Origin: Fischerella sp. PCC 9605
GTDB taxonomy: Bacteria; Cyanobacteriota; Cyanobacteriia; Cyanobacteriales; Nostocaceae
Direction: 5' to 3'
Length of the DNA stretch: 64,000 bases
NCBI RefSeq assembly: GCF_000517105.1
Contig: NZ_KI912152.1
Coordinates: forward strand, 278,192-342,191
Both the position numbers and the translations under genes were made by a program. A model generated the notes under the pieces. The model saw only the letters and a list, made by a program, of their open reading frames with translations. It did not search any database and was not told the DNA's origin. Below, piece after piece: positions 53,114 to 61,903 of the stretch (positions are counted from its first letter, which is position 1; each line of letters opens with the position of its first letter).

Positions 53114-53275
53114 TATGTTTATTTATAAAAGTTTTTAACAGATACAAGCGCGCACCTTGGTGAGGCGTGTCAGGTTACTACCTCTGGGGCAACAGGCTGC
53201 TGCAACAGCCGCCCACGAGAGGTTTATTAGTACAATTTTACTAAAAATCAGGAAATTAAGCGATATATAAGCTTT

Positions 53276-55198
53276 TTAATCCTGTTTTCTACGGCTTTCA
53301 CTTTCAACGAAAGTCTTAATCTCGTTTACGCTCTTGTGACTATCAATCATTGCCTGCACTGCCACAACTTTATGTTTGGGCACTGAAAGCGATCGCCCCT
53401 TCCACTCGCCATCCTCTAGAACTTCATAAGAGTACCCCCAATACCAATGGTCGGGGTTATCCGGGTTCCGTGTACCATCGACTCGTGGGTATGATGCCAC
53501 AGCCCCCGACTTCAACTTTTTATTTTTGAGGTATTTGTACAAGCAACCACTGGCTTGCGGTCTTTCTAGAGAAAAAGATTGTTTGTCCTCTAGAACTTTT
53601 TCTAAACAAGGGGATGCAGCTACATGGCATTCTTTCTCTAGAAAATTAGATGAACTATCCCCTAGAACTTTAATAAAGTCTTTGATTGCCGCCACAGGTG
53701 CATTGTTCTCAATCATTCGCCGCACCATGCTGACTTTCTCTTTGGGAACGCTAAGGGACTTTGATTTCCATACACCATCCTCTAGAACTTTGTAGTTGTA
53801 TCCCCAATACCAGTGGTTTAGGTTATCTGGGTCACGTTCACCTTCCACACAAGGGTATGAGGCAATTTGACCCGATTTGAGTTTGATGTTTTTTAAGTAG
53901 CGGTACAAGCTGCCACTTGAGCTTGAGGCCACTTGAATACGAGGGGTGATTTCTGAACGGGCTTTTCTCTTTGAATTTTTTTCTAGAGAATTAGACATAC
54001 CATCCTCTAGAACTTTTTCTCTAGAAATTGGTGCATTTTCCCTTAGAACTTTCTCGACAACATCAGTCGTTGGTAAGACAGTTGAAGACTGGTAGTTTTT
54101 TTCTAGAGAATATGGTTTACTTTCCTCTAGAACTTTTTGCCAACCACAAACACCGCAACCATCAACCAGATTTAACAGTGCTTCTCCACAACTGGGACAG
54201 GTACAAGACTCTTCTAAGGGCAATGGAAGCGAGTCTGGGGTCGAGGCAATTTCCGAGGGCGGCTCGACGAGCGCGAGTAATTGAGTTGCCGCTCGGCACT
54301 CCTGGGGCGATGTCCACCCCACTGGCATTCCGAACTGTAGTTCTAGCCAATCGGGATTGAAGACTTCGTTTTTCTGCAATATCCCCAGCTTCTTCGCTTT
54401 CGCCTCTGATTTGGTCGTGCCAGGGGGCCGTCCGTTCCCACTCCAACTTAAGGCTCCGGGACGTGGCAACAAGCAAGAGCCTTTCTCCTTGCCAAAGAGT
54501 TCCGTACTGGGCTGTTGGGACAACAACCCACTCCGCATCGTACCCACTTGCATAAAGCTCCCTGAGCATCTGCCGAAAATATGTGCCGGGTTCGGCTCCG
54601 GGAATAAAAGGGGCTGATAACAATCCAGGCACGTTTTCGATGACTGCAAACTTGGGCTGGACTCGTCTGATTTGTCGCAAGACGGCTGGGATGCAGTCTC
54701 GCTTGTCTGCGCTTCCCAAACGTTTTCCTTCAACTGAGAATGGGGGGCATGGTGGCGAAGCTGTGATGAGGTCGGCTGCTCCATGCTCAAGCCAGAGTTC
54801 TCGCACGTTTGGGTAGATGGTGACACCGGGGAAGCGATCGCGCAGTCGGTCGCAGCAGAATTCGTCGATTTCGCAGAGGAAGCGCAGTTTGAATCCTCCG
54901 GTGATAAGTCCTGCCAAGGGGAAACCTGCGCCAACCCCGCTGCACAAATCAATTTGAGTGAGCATAGGTCAATCTTTACAGTATGAGGTTTATAAGCTTT
55001 ATTGGCTGGCTCATCCAGCAAAACAAAGGCTTTATTGCCCTTGATGGCTGTAATTTCCCCGGTGGCATTAGCTAAATATTGGCGGCGGGGGCTGAGGTTT
55101 TGGGGTTGGATGACAACGCGATCGCCTACTTTTAGGGGAGAATTGCTGCGGGTTTGATAGTTTCCAGTAGAACTTTTTACCAAAGCGCTAACAATCAT
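53276..55198 (-). CDS. 640-residue plasmid protein with zinc ribbon and tandem WYWGY domains
   Basis: Residues 22-77 look like a KOW/SH3-type barrel (LKVGDRVVIQPQNLSPRRQY). Residues 78-345 run across the out-of-frame methyltransferase gene without a stop; the part 245-312 is protein-like (PRPGALSWSGNGRPPGTTKS; FNPDWLELQFGMPVGWTSPQ), similar to a segment seen at the ends of some phage methylase proteins. A zinc ribbon follows (C334, C337, C348, C351). Then two copies of an 80-residue domain (430-513 and 551-630) with NHWYWGYNYKVLEDG and LSVPKEKV. Short KVLEDG-SLEKN repeats link them. It overlaps nothing else and lies in the replication cluster. Translation of the central part may start internally, e.g. 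at M216 or M221. Confidence 0.65.
   Translation of the reverse strand: MIVSALVKSSTGNYQTRSNSPLKVGDRVVIQPQNLSPRRQYLANATGEITAIKGNKAFVLLDEPANKAYKPHTVKIDLCSLKLICAAGLAQVSPWQDLSPEDSNCASSAKSTNSAATDCAIASPVSPSTQTCENSGLSMEQPTSSQLRHHAPHSQLKENVWEAQTSETASQPSCDKSDESSPSLQSSKTCLDCYQPLLFPEPNPAHIFGRCSGSFMQVGTMRSGLLSQQPSTELFGKEKGSCLLPRPGALSWSGNGRPPGTTKSEAKAKKLGILQKNEVFNPDWLELQFGMPVGWTSPQECRAATQLLALVEPPSEIASTPDSLPLPLEESCTCPSCGEALLNLVDGCGVCGWQKVLEESKPYSLEKNYQSSTVLPTTDVVEKVLRENAPISREKVLEDGMSNSLEKNSKRKARSEITPRIQVASSSSGSLYRYLKNIKLKSGQIASYPCVEGERDPDNLNHWYWGYNYKVLEDGVWKSKSLSVPKEKVSMVRRMIENNAPVAAIKDFIKVLGDSSSNFLEKECHVAASPCLEKVLEDKQSFSLERPQASGCLYKYLKNKKLKSGAVASYPRVDGTRNPDNPDHWYWGYSYEVLEDGEWKGRSLSVPKHKVVAVQAMIDSHKSVNEIKTFVESESRRKQD
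53400..54140. repeat. TCTAGA-based coding palindromes (about six copies)
   Basis: On the coding strand GTTCTAGAGG ... TTCTCTAGAAAA recurs, with 10-15 variable bases between the arms, at about 53403, 53565-53605, 53637-53670, 53780, 53982-54040 and 54102-54135. Each yields the peptide KVLEDG-x4-SLEKN or a variant. They look like dispersed palindromes accepted in frame. Confidence 0.65.
54162..54965 (-). CDS. C5 cytosine DNA methyltransferase, nested out of frame
   Basis: 267 residues. Motif I DLCSGVGAGFPLAGL (6-20), motif IV SPPCPPFS with catalytic C73, motif VI ENVPGLL (110-116), motif VIII QYGTLWQGERLLLVA (153-167), a short recognition region, and a motif X-like ARRAALGNCLDPRLA (about 231-245). 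So the enzyme appears complete, though small. It is on the same strand as the 640-residue frame but shifted, entirely within it. The ATG at 54965 has only a weak SD. It would methylate cytosine in plasmid or host DNA; no cognate restriction enzyme is adjacent. Confidence 0.8.
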   Translation of the reverse strand: MLTQIDLCSGVGAGFPLAGLITGGFKLRFLCEIDEFCCDRLRDRFPGVTIYPNVRELWLEHGAADLITASPPCPPFSVEGKRLGSADKRDCIPAVLRQIRRVQPKFAVIENVPGLLSAPFIPGAEPGTYFRQMLRELYASGYDAEWVVVPTAQYGTLWQGERLLLVATSRSLKLEWERTAPWHDQIRGESEEAGDIAEKRSLQSRLARTTVRNASGVDIAPGVPSGNSITRARRAALGNCLDPRLASIALRRVLYLSQLWRSTVKSG

Positions 55199-55207
55199 CT
55201 TGCCCCC

Positions 55208-56551
55208 TCACCCCAGGTTCTTGATCATTCCGTATGACTTGTCAAACAACACCGCTGCTGTACCCGTCTCACAATGCCGCGCCTTTGCCACAATTAGTTC
55301 TAAGATTCCCCGGTCAACGGTATCCCTGTTGTAGTACTCATCTCGGTAAGCCAAGATGATGTTATCTGCCACCATTTCTAGGATTCCCGACTGGCTGAGG
55401 TCACTCATCATCGGGCGTTTATTTTGCCTGCCCTCCACAGCTCTCGAAATTTGCGATAGTGCCAGCACCGGAACGTCTAAATCTCCAGCCATTTTGTAAA
55501 GTCCCCTGGCTACATCCCCCAGTTCATAGCTGCGGTTGCCCCCAGAGTCCTCTGCCATCATTTGCAGGTAATCAACCACCACTAAGCCCAATTTGCCCTC
55601 ACGCGCCTTTATTTGGCGGCATTCGGAAGCAATGCCAGAAACGGTAATCCCTCTTGAGTCATTGATGTAAAGCGGTAGTTCCGAGGCAATACCGACAATT
55701 TTGGCAAGGCTACTAAATTCCCAATCCATCAGGGGTGCAAGTCCGGCTCGATGTCTGCGAATGCGATCGCCCCTCAAGGGAATTATTTCTAAATCTTGAT
55801 ACTGGGGAGTGACACTAATTAAACTCCAAAGCCTATACTACAGTTGCTTTTTGGTCATCTCCAGCGAGAAGAAAACCACCGGGAGATTGTGCAGCAACAT
55901 AATTCGTTGTGCCAAACACATCGCGATCGCGCTCTTTCCCATCGATGGGCGACCTGCAACTAGGGTCAGTGTCCCCCCTTCAAACCCCACAATGAGTTCG
56001 TCTAATTGGTGAATTCCGGTAGGATAAATTGGGCTAATTTGTTCTAGGTCACTATACGCCGCAGCTGTGATTGTGCTGTTGTGTTCGGTGTTGGTAGAAA
56101 ACTGCTGTTGCGACAGCCGAAAAACTTTCTGTTCCGACTGGTCGAGTATAATTGGCAACTCAGTCTCTGTTTCATAGCCCAGCTGCACAATTTCGCTACC
56201 AGCTTTAATCAGCTGCCTGCGTGTGTACTTTTCCATCACCAACGCTGCTAAGGCATCAATGTTGACAGCTGAAACTGTGCGGTCTACGAGGGAGGCGAGT
56301 TTATTTCTGCCGCCAATGCGTGTCAGTAAATCGTAGTTAGCAAGCCAATTTGTAACCGAGAGTAAATCCGTTGGTTTTCCAGACCAATGAAGGCGCAGCG
56401 CGGCTTGATAAATATCTTTGTGAGCGTCGATATAAAAAGCTTCTGGAACCAAATAATTGCTTATCCTACCCATTGCTTCTGGGTCAAGCATTATCCCGCC
56501 TAAAATCGCTTCTTCAACCTCGATGTTTTGGGGTGGTAGTCGGTCAATCAC
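55208..56551 (-). pseudogene. dnaB: DnaB-type replicative helicase with one in-frame TAG
   Basis: 447 codons in one frame apart from TAG at 55838-55840. N-terminal domain: LPPQNIEVEEAILGGIMLDP. Then the RecA-like domain: Walker A GRPSMGKSA, FFSLEMTKKQL just before the stop, then YRLWSLISVTPQYQ, LRGDRIRRHRAGLAPL, Walker B LGLVVVDYLQMM, and SQISRAVEGRQNKRP with the arginine finger region. The TAG stands where homologues usually have a glutamate or other codon, one base from GAG. Either a recent nonsense mutation, a base error or a read-through. Overlaps the upstream gene by 4 bp. Confidence 0.9.
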
Positions 56552-57318
56552 GTCGCACCTCCAGTATTTTTAGCGCGATTTTGGCGTTGCGACTCTTCCC
56601 AAGCTCTCTGGGCCCGTTGTTGCCGTTCTTCGAGTTCTCGGCGAAATTCGTCTAGAGGATTTTTGGTTGCAGCTTTTTTGGCCTGTGCTTGTTTTGAGGC
56701 TAGGTACTTTTCGTAATAAACTTCCCACCTGTTTTTTCCAGCTTTGTTTTTATGTGCCAGCCAAGCTTCAATGTCATTTACTTGTTGGCTAAGGTTTTTT
56801 GTCTTTTCCTGACAAAAATTTAAAAAATTCGCTCGCTCCTCTTCTGAGAGAGTCTGAATAAAGTCTGAATAAGTCTGAATAGTCTGAGGAGTGCTGGAAT
56901 CCTTATCTGAAGCGGGTTTTGAGGTGCGTTTTTCTCTTTTTTGAGACTTTGAGTCTCTTTTTTGAGATTTTGAGTCTCTTTTTTGAGACTGTGAGTCGCA
57001 TTTTTGAGACTCGGAATCCAAATTTTGAGACTCTAGTCTCATTTTTGAGACTCCAGTTAAATTTCTGCAATCAACTCTTTGCTCTTGAAAGTCAAATAAC
57101 TCAAGTTCTTGTAACCTAGCCCTAGCGCGGAAATATGAGGCTTTACTCATCTCAAGTTCTGTGGTGATTTCTAACGTTGAGGGCAGCTGCCAGTAGCGAT
57201 CGCCAAAAGGATCTTTTTCAATTAGGTAAAGCCATAACGCCATTTCGTGCTTTGTTAGTTTGGACTTTCTAAGTTTTTGAGACATTTCAGGAGTCAGGGG
57301 GTAAAATTTTCCCATCAT
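56548..57318 (-). CDS. Winged-helix replication-cluster protein
   Basis: 256 residues. Residues 18-80 form a winged helix (LTKHEMALWLYLIEKDPFGD; LEMSKASYFRARARL), then a repetitive hydrophilic stretch SQKRDSKSQKRDSKSQKRE in heptads, and a helical C-terminal part (NFCQEKTKNLSQQVNDIEAW) rich in charged residues. Position directly upstream of dnaB with a 4-bp overlap suggests a helicase loader or origin-binding role, as in phage replication operons. Not assigned to a family. Confidence 0.65.
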   Translation of the reverse strand: MMGKFYPLTPEMSQKLRKSKLTKHEMALWLYLIEKDPFGDRYWQLPSTLEITTELEMSKASYFRARARLQELELFDFQEQRVDCRNLTGVSKMRLESQNLDSESQKCDSQSQKRDSKSQKRDSKSQKREKRTSKPASDKDSSTPQTIQTYSDFIQTLSEEERANFLNFCQEKTKNLSQQVNDIEAWLAHKNKAGKNRWEVYYEKYLASKQAQAKKAATKNPLDEFRRELEERQQRAQRAWEESQRQNRAKNTGGAT

Positions 57319-57608
57319 GGCTGCACCTCCAGGGAGGTTACAGTAATTTCATCGCTCAAGAAACCAAGAGCAATGAGTTCTTTGATAGCGTGGCTTACGG
57401 TTTCCTTTTGGAGCTTGCGTCTTGGCTTTGACAGTAGACGAGCTATTTCGGCACAATTAATCTCTATCCCTTCGTTATAGGGGTCAATGGTGCGGATGCA
57501 GTACAGCACAGCCAGTTGTGCTTGCGTTAGTTCGCGGCAGGCTCTTAGCCATTCTTCATGCTGAAGTGGGTAAAACTTCCCTTGAATTCTTGCGTTGTTT
57601 TGCGTCAT
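57315..57608 (-). CDS. Winged-helix protein, first in replication operon
   Basis: 97 residues, with LTQAQLAVLYCIRTIDPYNE, EINCAEIARLLSKPRRKLQK and SHAIKELIALGFLSDE: a classic winged-helix. It resembles the N-terminal domain of the next gene (both have GKFYPL near the start). Overlaps it by 4 bp. Likely DNA-binding. Confidence 0.7.
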   Translation of the reverse strand: MTQNNARIQGKFYPLQHEEWLRACRELTQAQLAVLYCIRTIDPYNEGIEINCAEIARLLSKPRRKLQKETVSHAIKELIALGFLSDEITVTSLEVQP

Positions 57609-57656
57609 AATTGCCTTAGAAAGAACTAATCAAAAAAATTAAAAAGATTATCCCCA

Positions 57657-57690
57657 TGCCCCTATCCCGTCAGATAGGGGCACATTTTTT
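57657..57690 (+). terminator. Rho-independent terminator, rightward
   Basis: TGCCCCTATC (57657-57666) pairs with GATAGGGGCA (57673-57682), then CATTTTTT. It is in the divergent spacer between 57608 and 57920, so it may block antisense transcription from the replication operon's promoter region. Confidence 0.55.
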
Positions 57691-57919
57691 GCTCCCTTGA
57701 GATGTTCGTAGCTCTAAACTTTCCGGCGCTACACCTTATAAGCTGTATTTAGTACAATCCCAATAGCCATAAGCAATCTGATAAGCCTATGCTCAATGAC
57801 TGTTAAGAGACAGAAAACATTTCTACGAGCTGTTTGGTAGGATTAAGTTATTCATAATCTTGCTAATTATTCAAGCATCGCTTAGTATACCTTGTATCGG
57901 ATACATTACAAGAAGTCAA

Positions 57920-58297
57920 ATGCAAAATTTTGTATCAGTAGACGGGCTGGATCTACATTGGCGGTTGTTCGACGAGATGATGAACCGCTTCAATTTGAGT
58001 GTGAATGAAACAGCTAAGGCTGCTGGAATTTCAAGAGTTGTGCTTTCCCGGTTTCGGCATGGTAAAGCAGATTTGGGAGCGGCAAAACTCATAGCGCTTT
58101 TGCTAGTTGTGCCACAAGAAGCTAGGATGTGGTATTTGTCTGAGCTATTTGGCGTTATCCCAAGTCACAGCTTGCGTTCGATGATTGCCCAAGCCCCTCC
58201 AGAAGAACAAGCTGAAGTCCTACGTCTAATGGCTGATTTGTTCGTGAGCAACAACCGCACAACTGCGAATACAGCAGAGTTAGCCAAAGCAGTATGA
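57920..58297 (+). CDS. XRE-type helix-turn-helix repressor
   Basis: 125 residues from MQNFVSVDGLDLHWRLFDEM. HTH: LSVNETAKAAGISRVVLSRF (about residues 26-45). C-terminal part helical, MIAQAPPEEQAEVLRLMADL. An earlier in-frame start at 57860 is less likely. It is divergent from the replication operon and may repress it. Confidence 0.75.
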   Translation: MQNFVSVDGLDLHWRLFDEMMNRFNLSVNETAKAAGISRVVLSRFRHGKADLGAAKLIALLLVVPQEARMWYLSELFGVIPSHSLRSMIAQAPPEEQAEVLRLMADLFVSNNRTTANTAELAKAV

Positions 58298-58890
58298 AAA
58301 GTCGTTACTAATCAAATTACCCTGCTATATCCGCTATCAACGTAGCAAATATGTATAAAAAATAATTTCAAATGCAGTAATTACATCTAAGTTAGGCTAC
58401 TTCCAGGCTCAAAGATGCTGTGTTACTAATATCAGCAACTCCCAAGATTGCGTGTTTGTAGCTGGTAGATGGTAGGACACTTTGTCTATTGTGTCTAATC
58501 ATAATTGTTACATTTATTACCGTGATTGTTGCAAGTTTAATATAGGAATGAATGTGCCAAATAGCTTGATAGTTGCTTGTCATTTAAGTAATGCATACAA
58601 CTGATGCAAAATATTCATCGTATCTTTACTTAATAACCTTTATTTAACCTTAGACCTGTAAGCCGCAAGGGTTTTGGGTGTAGAGGTACAGAAGCGATCG
58701 CCCCTCTATACAGTACAATTGTACTGTAAATGGTGAAGTCGCCTTAGTCAAAACACTCATGTAGGATGCTTCTTGTTTTTTTAGCTGGAAGCATCTTTCT
58801 ATTTAATCGATTGCAACACACCATAAACCGCAGTTCTAGCAGTAAACCACTGTATATTTAAATCAATGACACGCCTGGGGAGTTACGCCC
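58298..58890. other. Regulatory spacer with LexA-like palindrome
   Basis: No gene supported; a leftward frame at 58392-58583 has no features. It contains the palindrome at 58709-58728 and a HIP1 site, then AT-rich sequence before the nuclease-like gene. Confidence 0.4.
58709..58728. promoter_or_regulatory. Perfect 20-bp palindrome, LexA-box-like
   Basis: TACAGTACAATTGTACTGTA reads the same on both strands. AGTACAATTGTACT fits the published cyanobacterial LexA consensus RGTACNNNDGTWCB. It is about 165 bp before the 58891 gene. It also contains the TACTGTA/TACAGTA half-sites seen at 26263 and 26695, so a plasmid regulator is the alternative. Confidence 0.55.
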
Positions 58891-59388
58891 ATGACCCACG
58901 CCTACAGCATGGACGACGCAGTGCAGGTAGCCAAACAAGCGGCTGCTGATATTGAAGCGTGGTTGTGGGGAAAGACTGAAACCATCAGCGTCACCAATGT
59001 AGAGCATGACCCAGACTACCGACGCAGAGATGTTGACCTAATTTGGACAACGCAGACGGGTGACATCTTGGTTGAGGTCAAGGGCGACAGGTGGAACAAA
59101 ACCCGTAATTTCTTTTTTGAAACTCACAGTAACTTAGAACGTGGAACCCCCGGCTGCTTTATGTACACTGAGGCGGACTGGCTTTTTTACTACTTTGTCA
59201 ACTCCCGTCAGTTGTACAGGCTACCGATGCCCAAAACGCGGGAGTGGTTTTTGATTACGATGCGGCGCTTTAGGGAGCGCTCGACTACAACACCAGTGGG
59301 GGGCGGTCACTACACGACTGTGGGGCGGCTGGTTCCGATTACCACGGTGATGATGGAAGTGCCAGGGGTGAAGATGGAGCAGCTGTAG
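58891..59388 (+). CDS. Putative PD-(D/E)XK-like nuclease
   Basis: 165 residues. YRRRDVDLIWTTQTGDILVE followed by VKGDRWNKT gives a D ... E-V-K pattern (about D50, E68, K70) of the restriction-like fold; the N-terminal helix YSMDDAVQVAKQAAADIEAW precedes. Ending residues FRERSTTTPVGGGHYTTVGR are basic. It could cut or process DNA in plasmid replication or conjugation. The palindrome at 58709 may control it. Confidence 0.6.
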   Translation: MTHAYSMDDAVQVAKQAAADIEAWLWGKTETISVTNVEHDPDYRRRDVDLIWTTQTGDILVEVKGDRWNKTRNFFFETHSNLERGTPGCFMYTEADWLFYYFVNSRQLYRLPMPKTREWFLITMRRFRERSTTTPVGGGHYTTVGRLVPITTVMMEVPGVKMEQL

Positions 59389-59534
59389 GGGTGGGCGATC
59401 GCCTGCCTCGGTTATGGAGAACGTTTAATTTAAGTGTCTCCCAGTAAAGGCAAAAAATTTTCTGTAGTTATCCGGATTACTATCAAGCTAAGATGTAGCT
59501 AATATGCAGCAAACTATATATCATTCGCTACATC

Positions 59535-59807
59535 ATGCGCTATGGGTTTAAAAGCCAAATAACCTCTAGGAAACTCTTGGTAATCAATCAACCGGAAGTG
59601 GGCAGACTCATTCGTGAACTTCGGCTTTTGACTGGGCTGACACAAGAACAGTTTGCAGCTACTTTAGGTGTCACTTACCCCACAATTAACCGTTGGGAGA
59701 ATGGACGCGCTAAACCATCGCCATTAGCAATGCAAAAGATTGAGGCGCAGCTACAAGAGATAGGAGAGCAGGGAAAGAATTTGTTGGTGAAGTATTTGAT
59801 GAATTAG
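59535..59807 (+). CDS. XRE-family helix-turn-helix regulator
   Basis: 90 residues. HTH: LTQEQFAATLGVTYPTINRW followed by ENGRAKPSPLAM, as in classic XRE repressors. It is 59 bp before the HerA gene and so may control that cluster. The start could also be a downstream codon near LVINQPEVGR. Confidence 0.8.
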   Translation: MRYGFKSQITSRKLLVINQPEVGRLIRELRLLTGLTQEQFAATLGVTYPTINRWENGRAKPSPLAMQKIEAQLQEIGEQGKNLLVKYLMN

Positions 59808-59866
59808 GCTGTGTTACTAGAATTTTTCAACGCACTTGATCAGTAATTGTAAAGAGGTAATTATTG

Positions 59867-61888
59867 ATGACTATAAGTTTTACCAATGTAATAGCTAAAA
59901 TTGCATCTGTTGATTTATTTAAAAGAAATAGTAGTACAGGCAATATAGAGACTGGTATTTTTATTGGGCGTCCTTTTCACATTGATTATGAAAAAGCATG
60001 TATTTTAATTGCTGATGCTTGGAAGCTCAAAGCTAAGGGGATTCCCCAAGGCTCTTTTTTATTAGCCTATTACGAGAATGAAGATGATGTTTATGAGGTA
60101 TTACTTCTACGAGTTTTAAAACCAGCGAAGTTGCCAACTGACAATGATGTCATTAGTTCGATGATTGAGTATTACAAAGATAATTTGAAGACGAGTGGGA
60201 AAGAAAGTCAGTTAGATAACTACACAAAATATGAATTTAGCTTCTCCGGAGTGGAATGCAGAATTTTAGGAACATTTTATAAGGACGATAAAGGATGTAC
60301 ACACTTTGGTGCTGACGTTGAAAACTTTTATAGCGCCCACCACTACAAAGTATTTAAGCCAAACCCAGATGTTCTAGAGCTTATCGTTAACTTTCGTGAG
60401 GAAGGAATTACAGGCAAACCCACTGATATCAAAATCGGTAAGGTGCGATATAGTTCCAGCCTTCGCTTTCAAGCACAAGAAGATAATATACCTGTTTTCG
60501 TAAGTCCAAAAGATTTTCTTGGTAAACGAACAGCCCTTTTTGGGATGACTAGGACAGGTAAGTCAAACACAGTTAAAAAGGTCATTCAAGCTACTGTTTC
60601 CATGAGCGATAAGGCTGCTTATACCCTCAACGGCAGGTCAAACGGTAGTGGCGCAGAGAACTTAGAACCTTTAACTGATGATGGTTTACCAAAGTACCCG
60701 GTCGGTCAAATCATATTTGACATTAATGGCGAGTATGCAAATGCAAATATGCAAGATGAAGGTACAGCTATATTTGAAATCTACAAAGAGCGAACTATCC
60801 GGTACAGTACCATCAATAAAGATGGCTTCAAAGTGATGAAGGTGAATTTCTACAGAGATGTAGAATCTGGATTTGAATTAGTTAAATCGCGTCTGGCTGA
60901 AAGTACAGGCAACTATATTGATAGTTTTTGTGCAGTAGACTTTACCAAGCCAGAGGACTATGACAAGAACAATTCTTCTGCAAAAACTCGATATGATAGA
61001 AGAGTTGCAGCGTACCTTTGTTGTTTGTACAAGGCAGGATTTGTTGTACCAAAAGATTTTAAAATTTATTTTTCAGGCAATAAAGAACTCAATCAATTAG
61101 TAAAGCAAGATGGAAGCTTAGATCCGAGTAAGGGTATTTCGCTTGAAGAAGCCTGTGATTGGTTTACTACTATTTGGGATAACTACGAGAATCAATTCTT
61201 CTCTAAATACAAACGCGACAATGGGCATGAATGGGCAGATGAAGATTTGAAAGCTATACTAGTTTTCCTTTCACGCAAGCGGAGTCCTGGAGGTAGCGCT
61301 AACGTAGATGGTTATAAAAAACTACGCAGTATTGCTGAACTACATACTGAGACTGTTGGCAAGTCTTTTGAGATAGAAATTATTGAGGAACTTCGCAAGG
61401 GTCAGATTATCATCGTAGATTTATCTCAAGGCGACCCAGACATTCAGCGTTTATATTCCGAGCGTATTTGCCGACAGATATTTGCAGATGCAATGAATCG
61501 CTTCATTCAAAATACACCCAATAACTTTGTTCAATTTTATTTTGAAGAAGCTCACAATCTTTTCCCTAAACAGAATGATAAGGACTTAAGCCAAGTCTAT
61601 AACCGGATTGCAAAGGAAGGGGCAAAACTCAATCTTGGTTTAATTTATGCTACTCAGGAAGTCAGTTCAATAAGTTCCAACATTCTGAAAAATACTCAAA
61701 ATTGGTTTATTGCTCACTTAAATAACGAAGACGAGACGAAAGAAATTAAAAAATATTACGACTTTGGAGATTTCACTGACTCCCTAGTCCGATTCAGCGC
61801 GGATAGCGATAAAGGTTTTGTGCGGATGAAAACTTATTCAAACGCCTTTGTAGTGCCTACTCAAATTGACAGATTCTCTAAAATTTAG
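59867..61888 (+). CDS. HerA-like (DUF87) FtsK/HerA-superfamily ATPase
   Basis: 673 residues from ATG at 59867 (SD AGAGG nine bases before). An N-terminal barrel-like domain (about 1-170), then Walker A ALFGMTRTGKSNTVKK (K near 232), GQIIFDINGEYAN, and Walker B QFYFEEAHNLFP (E near 560-561) with IAKEGAKLNLGLIYATQEVS as the arginine-finger/sensor region. HerA forms hexamers that pump DNA and feed the NurA nuclease. The next gene is NurA-like, 15 bp on. Paired HerA-nuclease genes act in repair in archaea and in anti-phage systems in bacteria. Confidence 0.85.
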   Translation: MTISFTNVIAKIASVDLFKRNSSTGNIETGIFIGRPFHIDYEKACILIADAWKLKAKGIPQGSFLLAYYENEDDVYEVLLLRVLKPAKLPTDNDVISSMIEYYKDNLKTSGKESQLDNYTKYEFSFSGVECRILGTFYKDDKGCTHFGADVENFYSAHHYKVFKPNPDVLELIVNFREEGITGKPTDIKIGKVRYSSSLRFQAQEDNIPVFVSPKDFLGKRTALFGMTRTGKSNTVKKVIQATVSMSDKAAYTLNGRSNGSGAENLEPLTDDGLPKYPVGQIIFDINGEYANANMQDEGTAIFEIYKERTIRYSTINKDGFKVMKVNFYRDVESGFELVKSRLAESTGNYIDSFCAVDFTKPEDYDKNNSSAKTRYDRRVAAYLCCLYKAGFVVPKDFKIYFSGNKELNQLVKQDGSLDPSKGISLEEACDWFTTIWDNYENQFFSKYKRDNGHEWADEDLKAILVFLSRKRSPGGSANVDGYKKLRSIAELHTETVGKSFEIEIIEELRKGQIIIVDLSQGDPDIQRLYSERICRQIFADAMNRFIQNTPNNFVQFYFEEAHNLFPKQNDKDLSQVYNRIAKEGAKLNLGLIYATQEVSSISSNILKNTQNWFIAHLNNEDETKEIKKYYDFGDFTDSLVRFSADSDKGFVRMKTYSNAFVVPTQIDRFSKI

Positions 61889-61903
61889 GAAAGCAAGTAG
61901 TTT

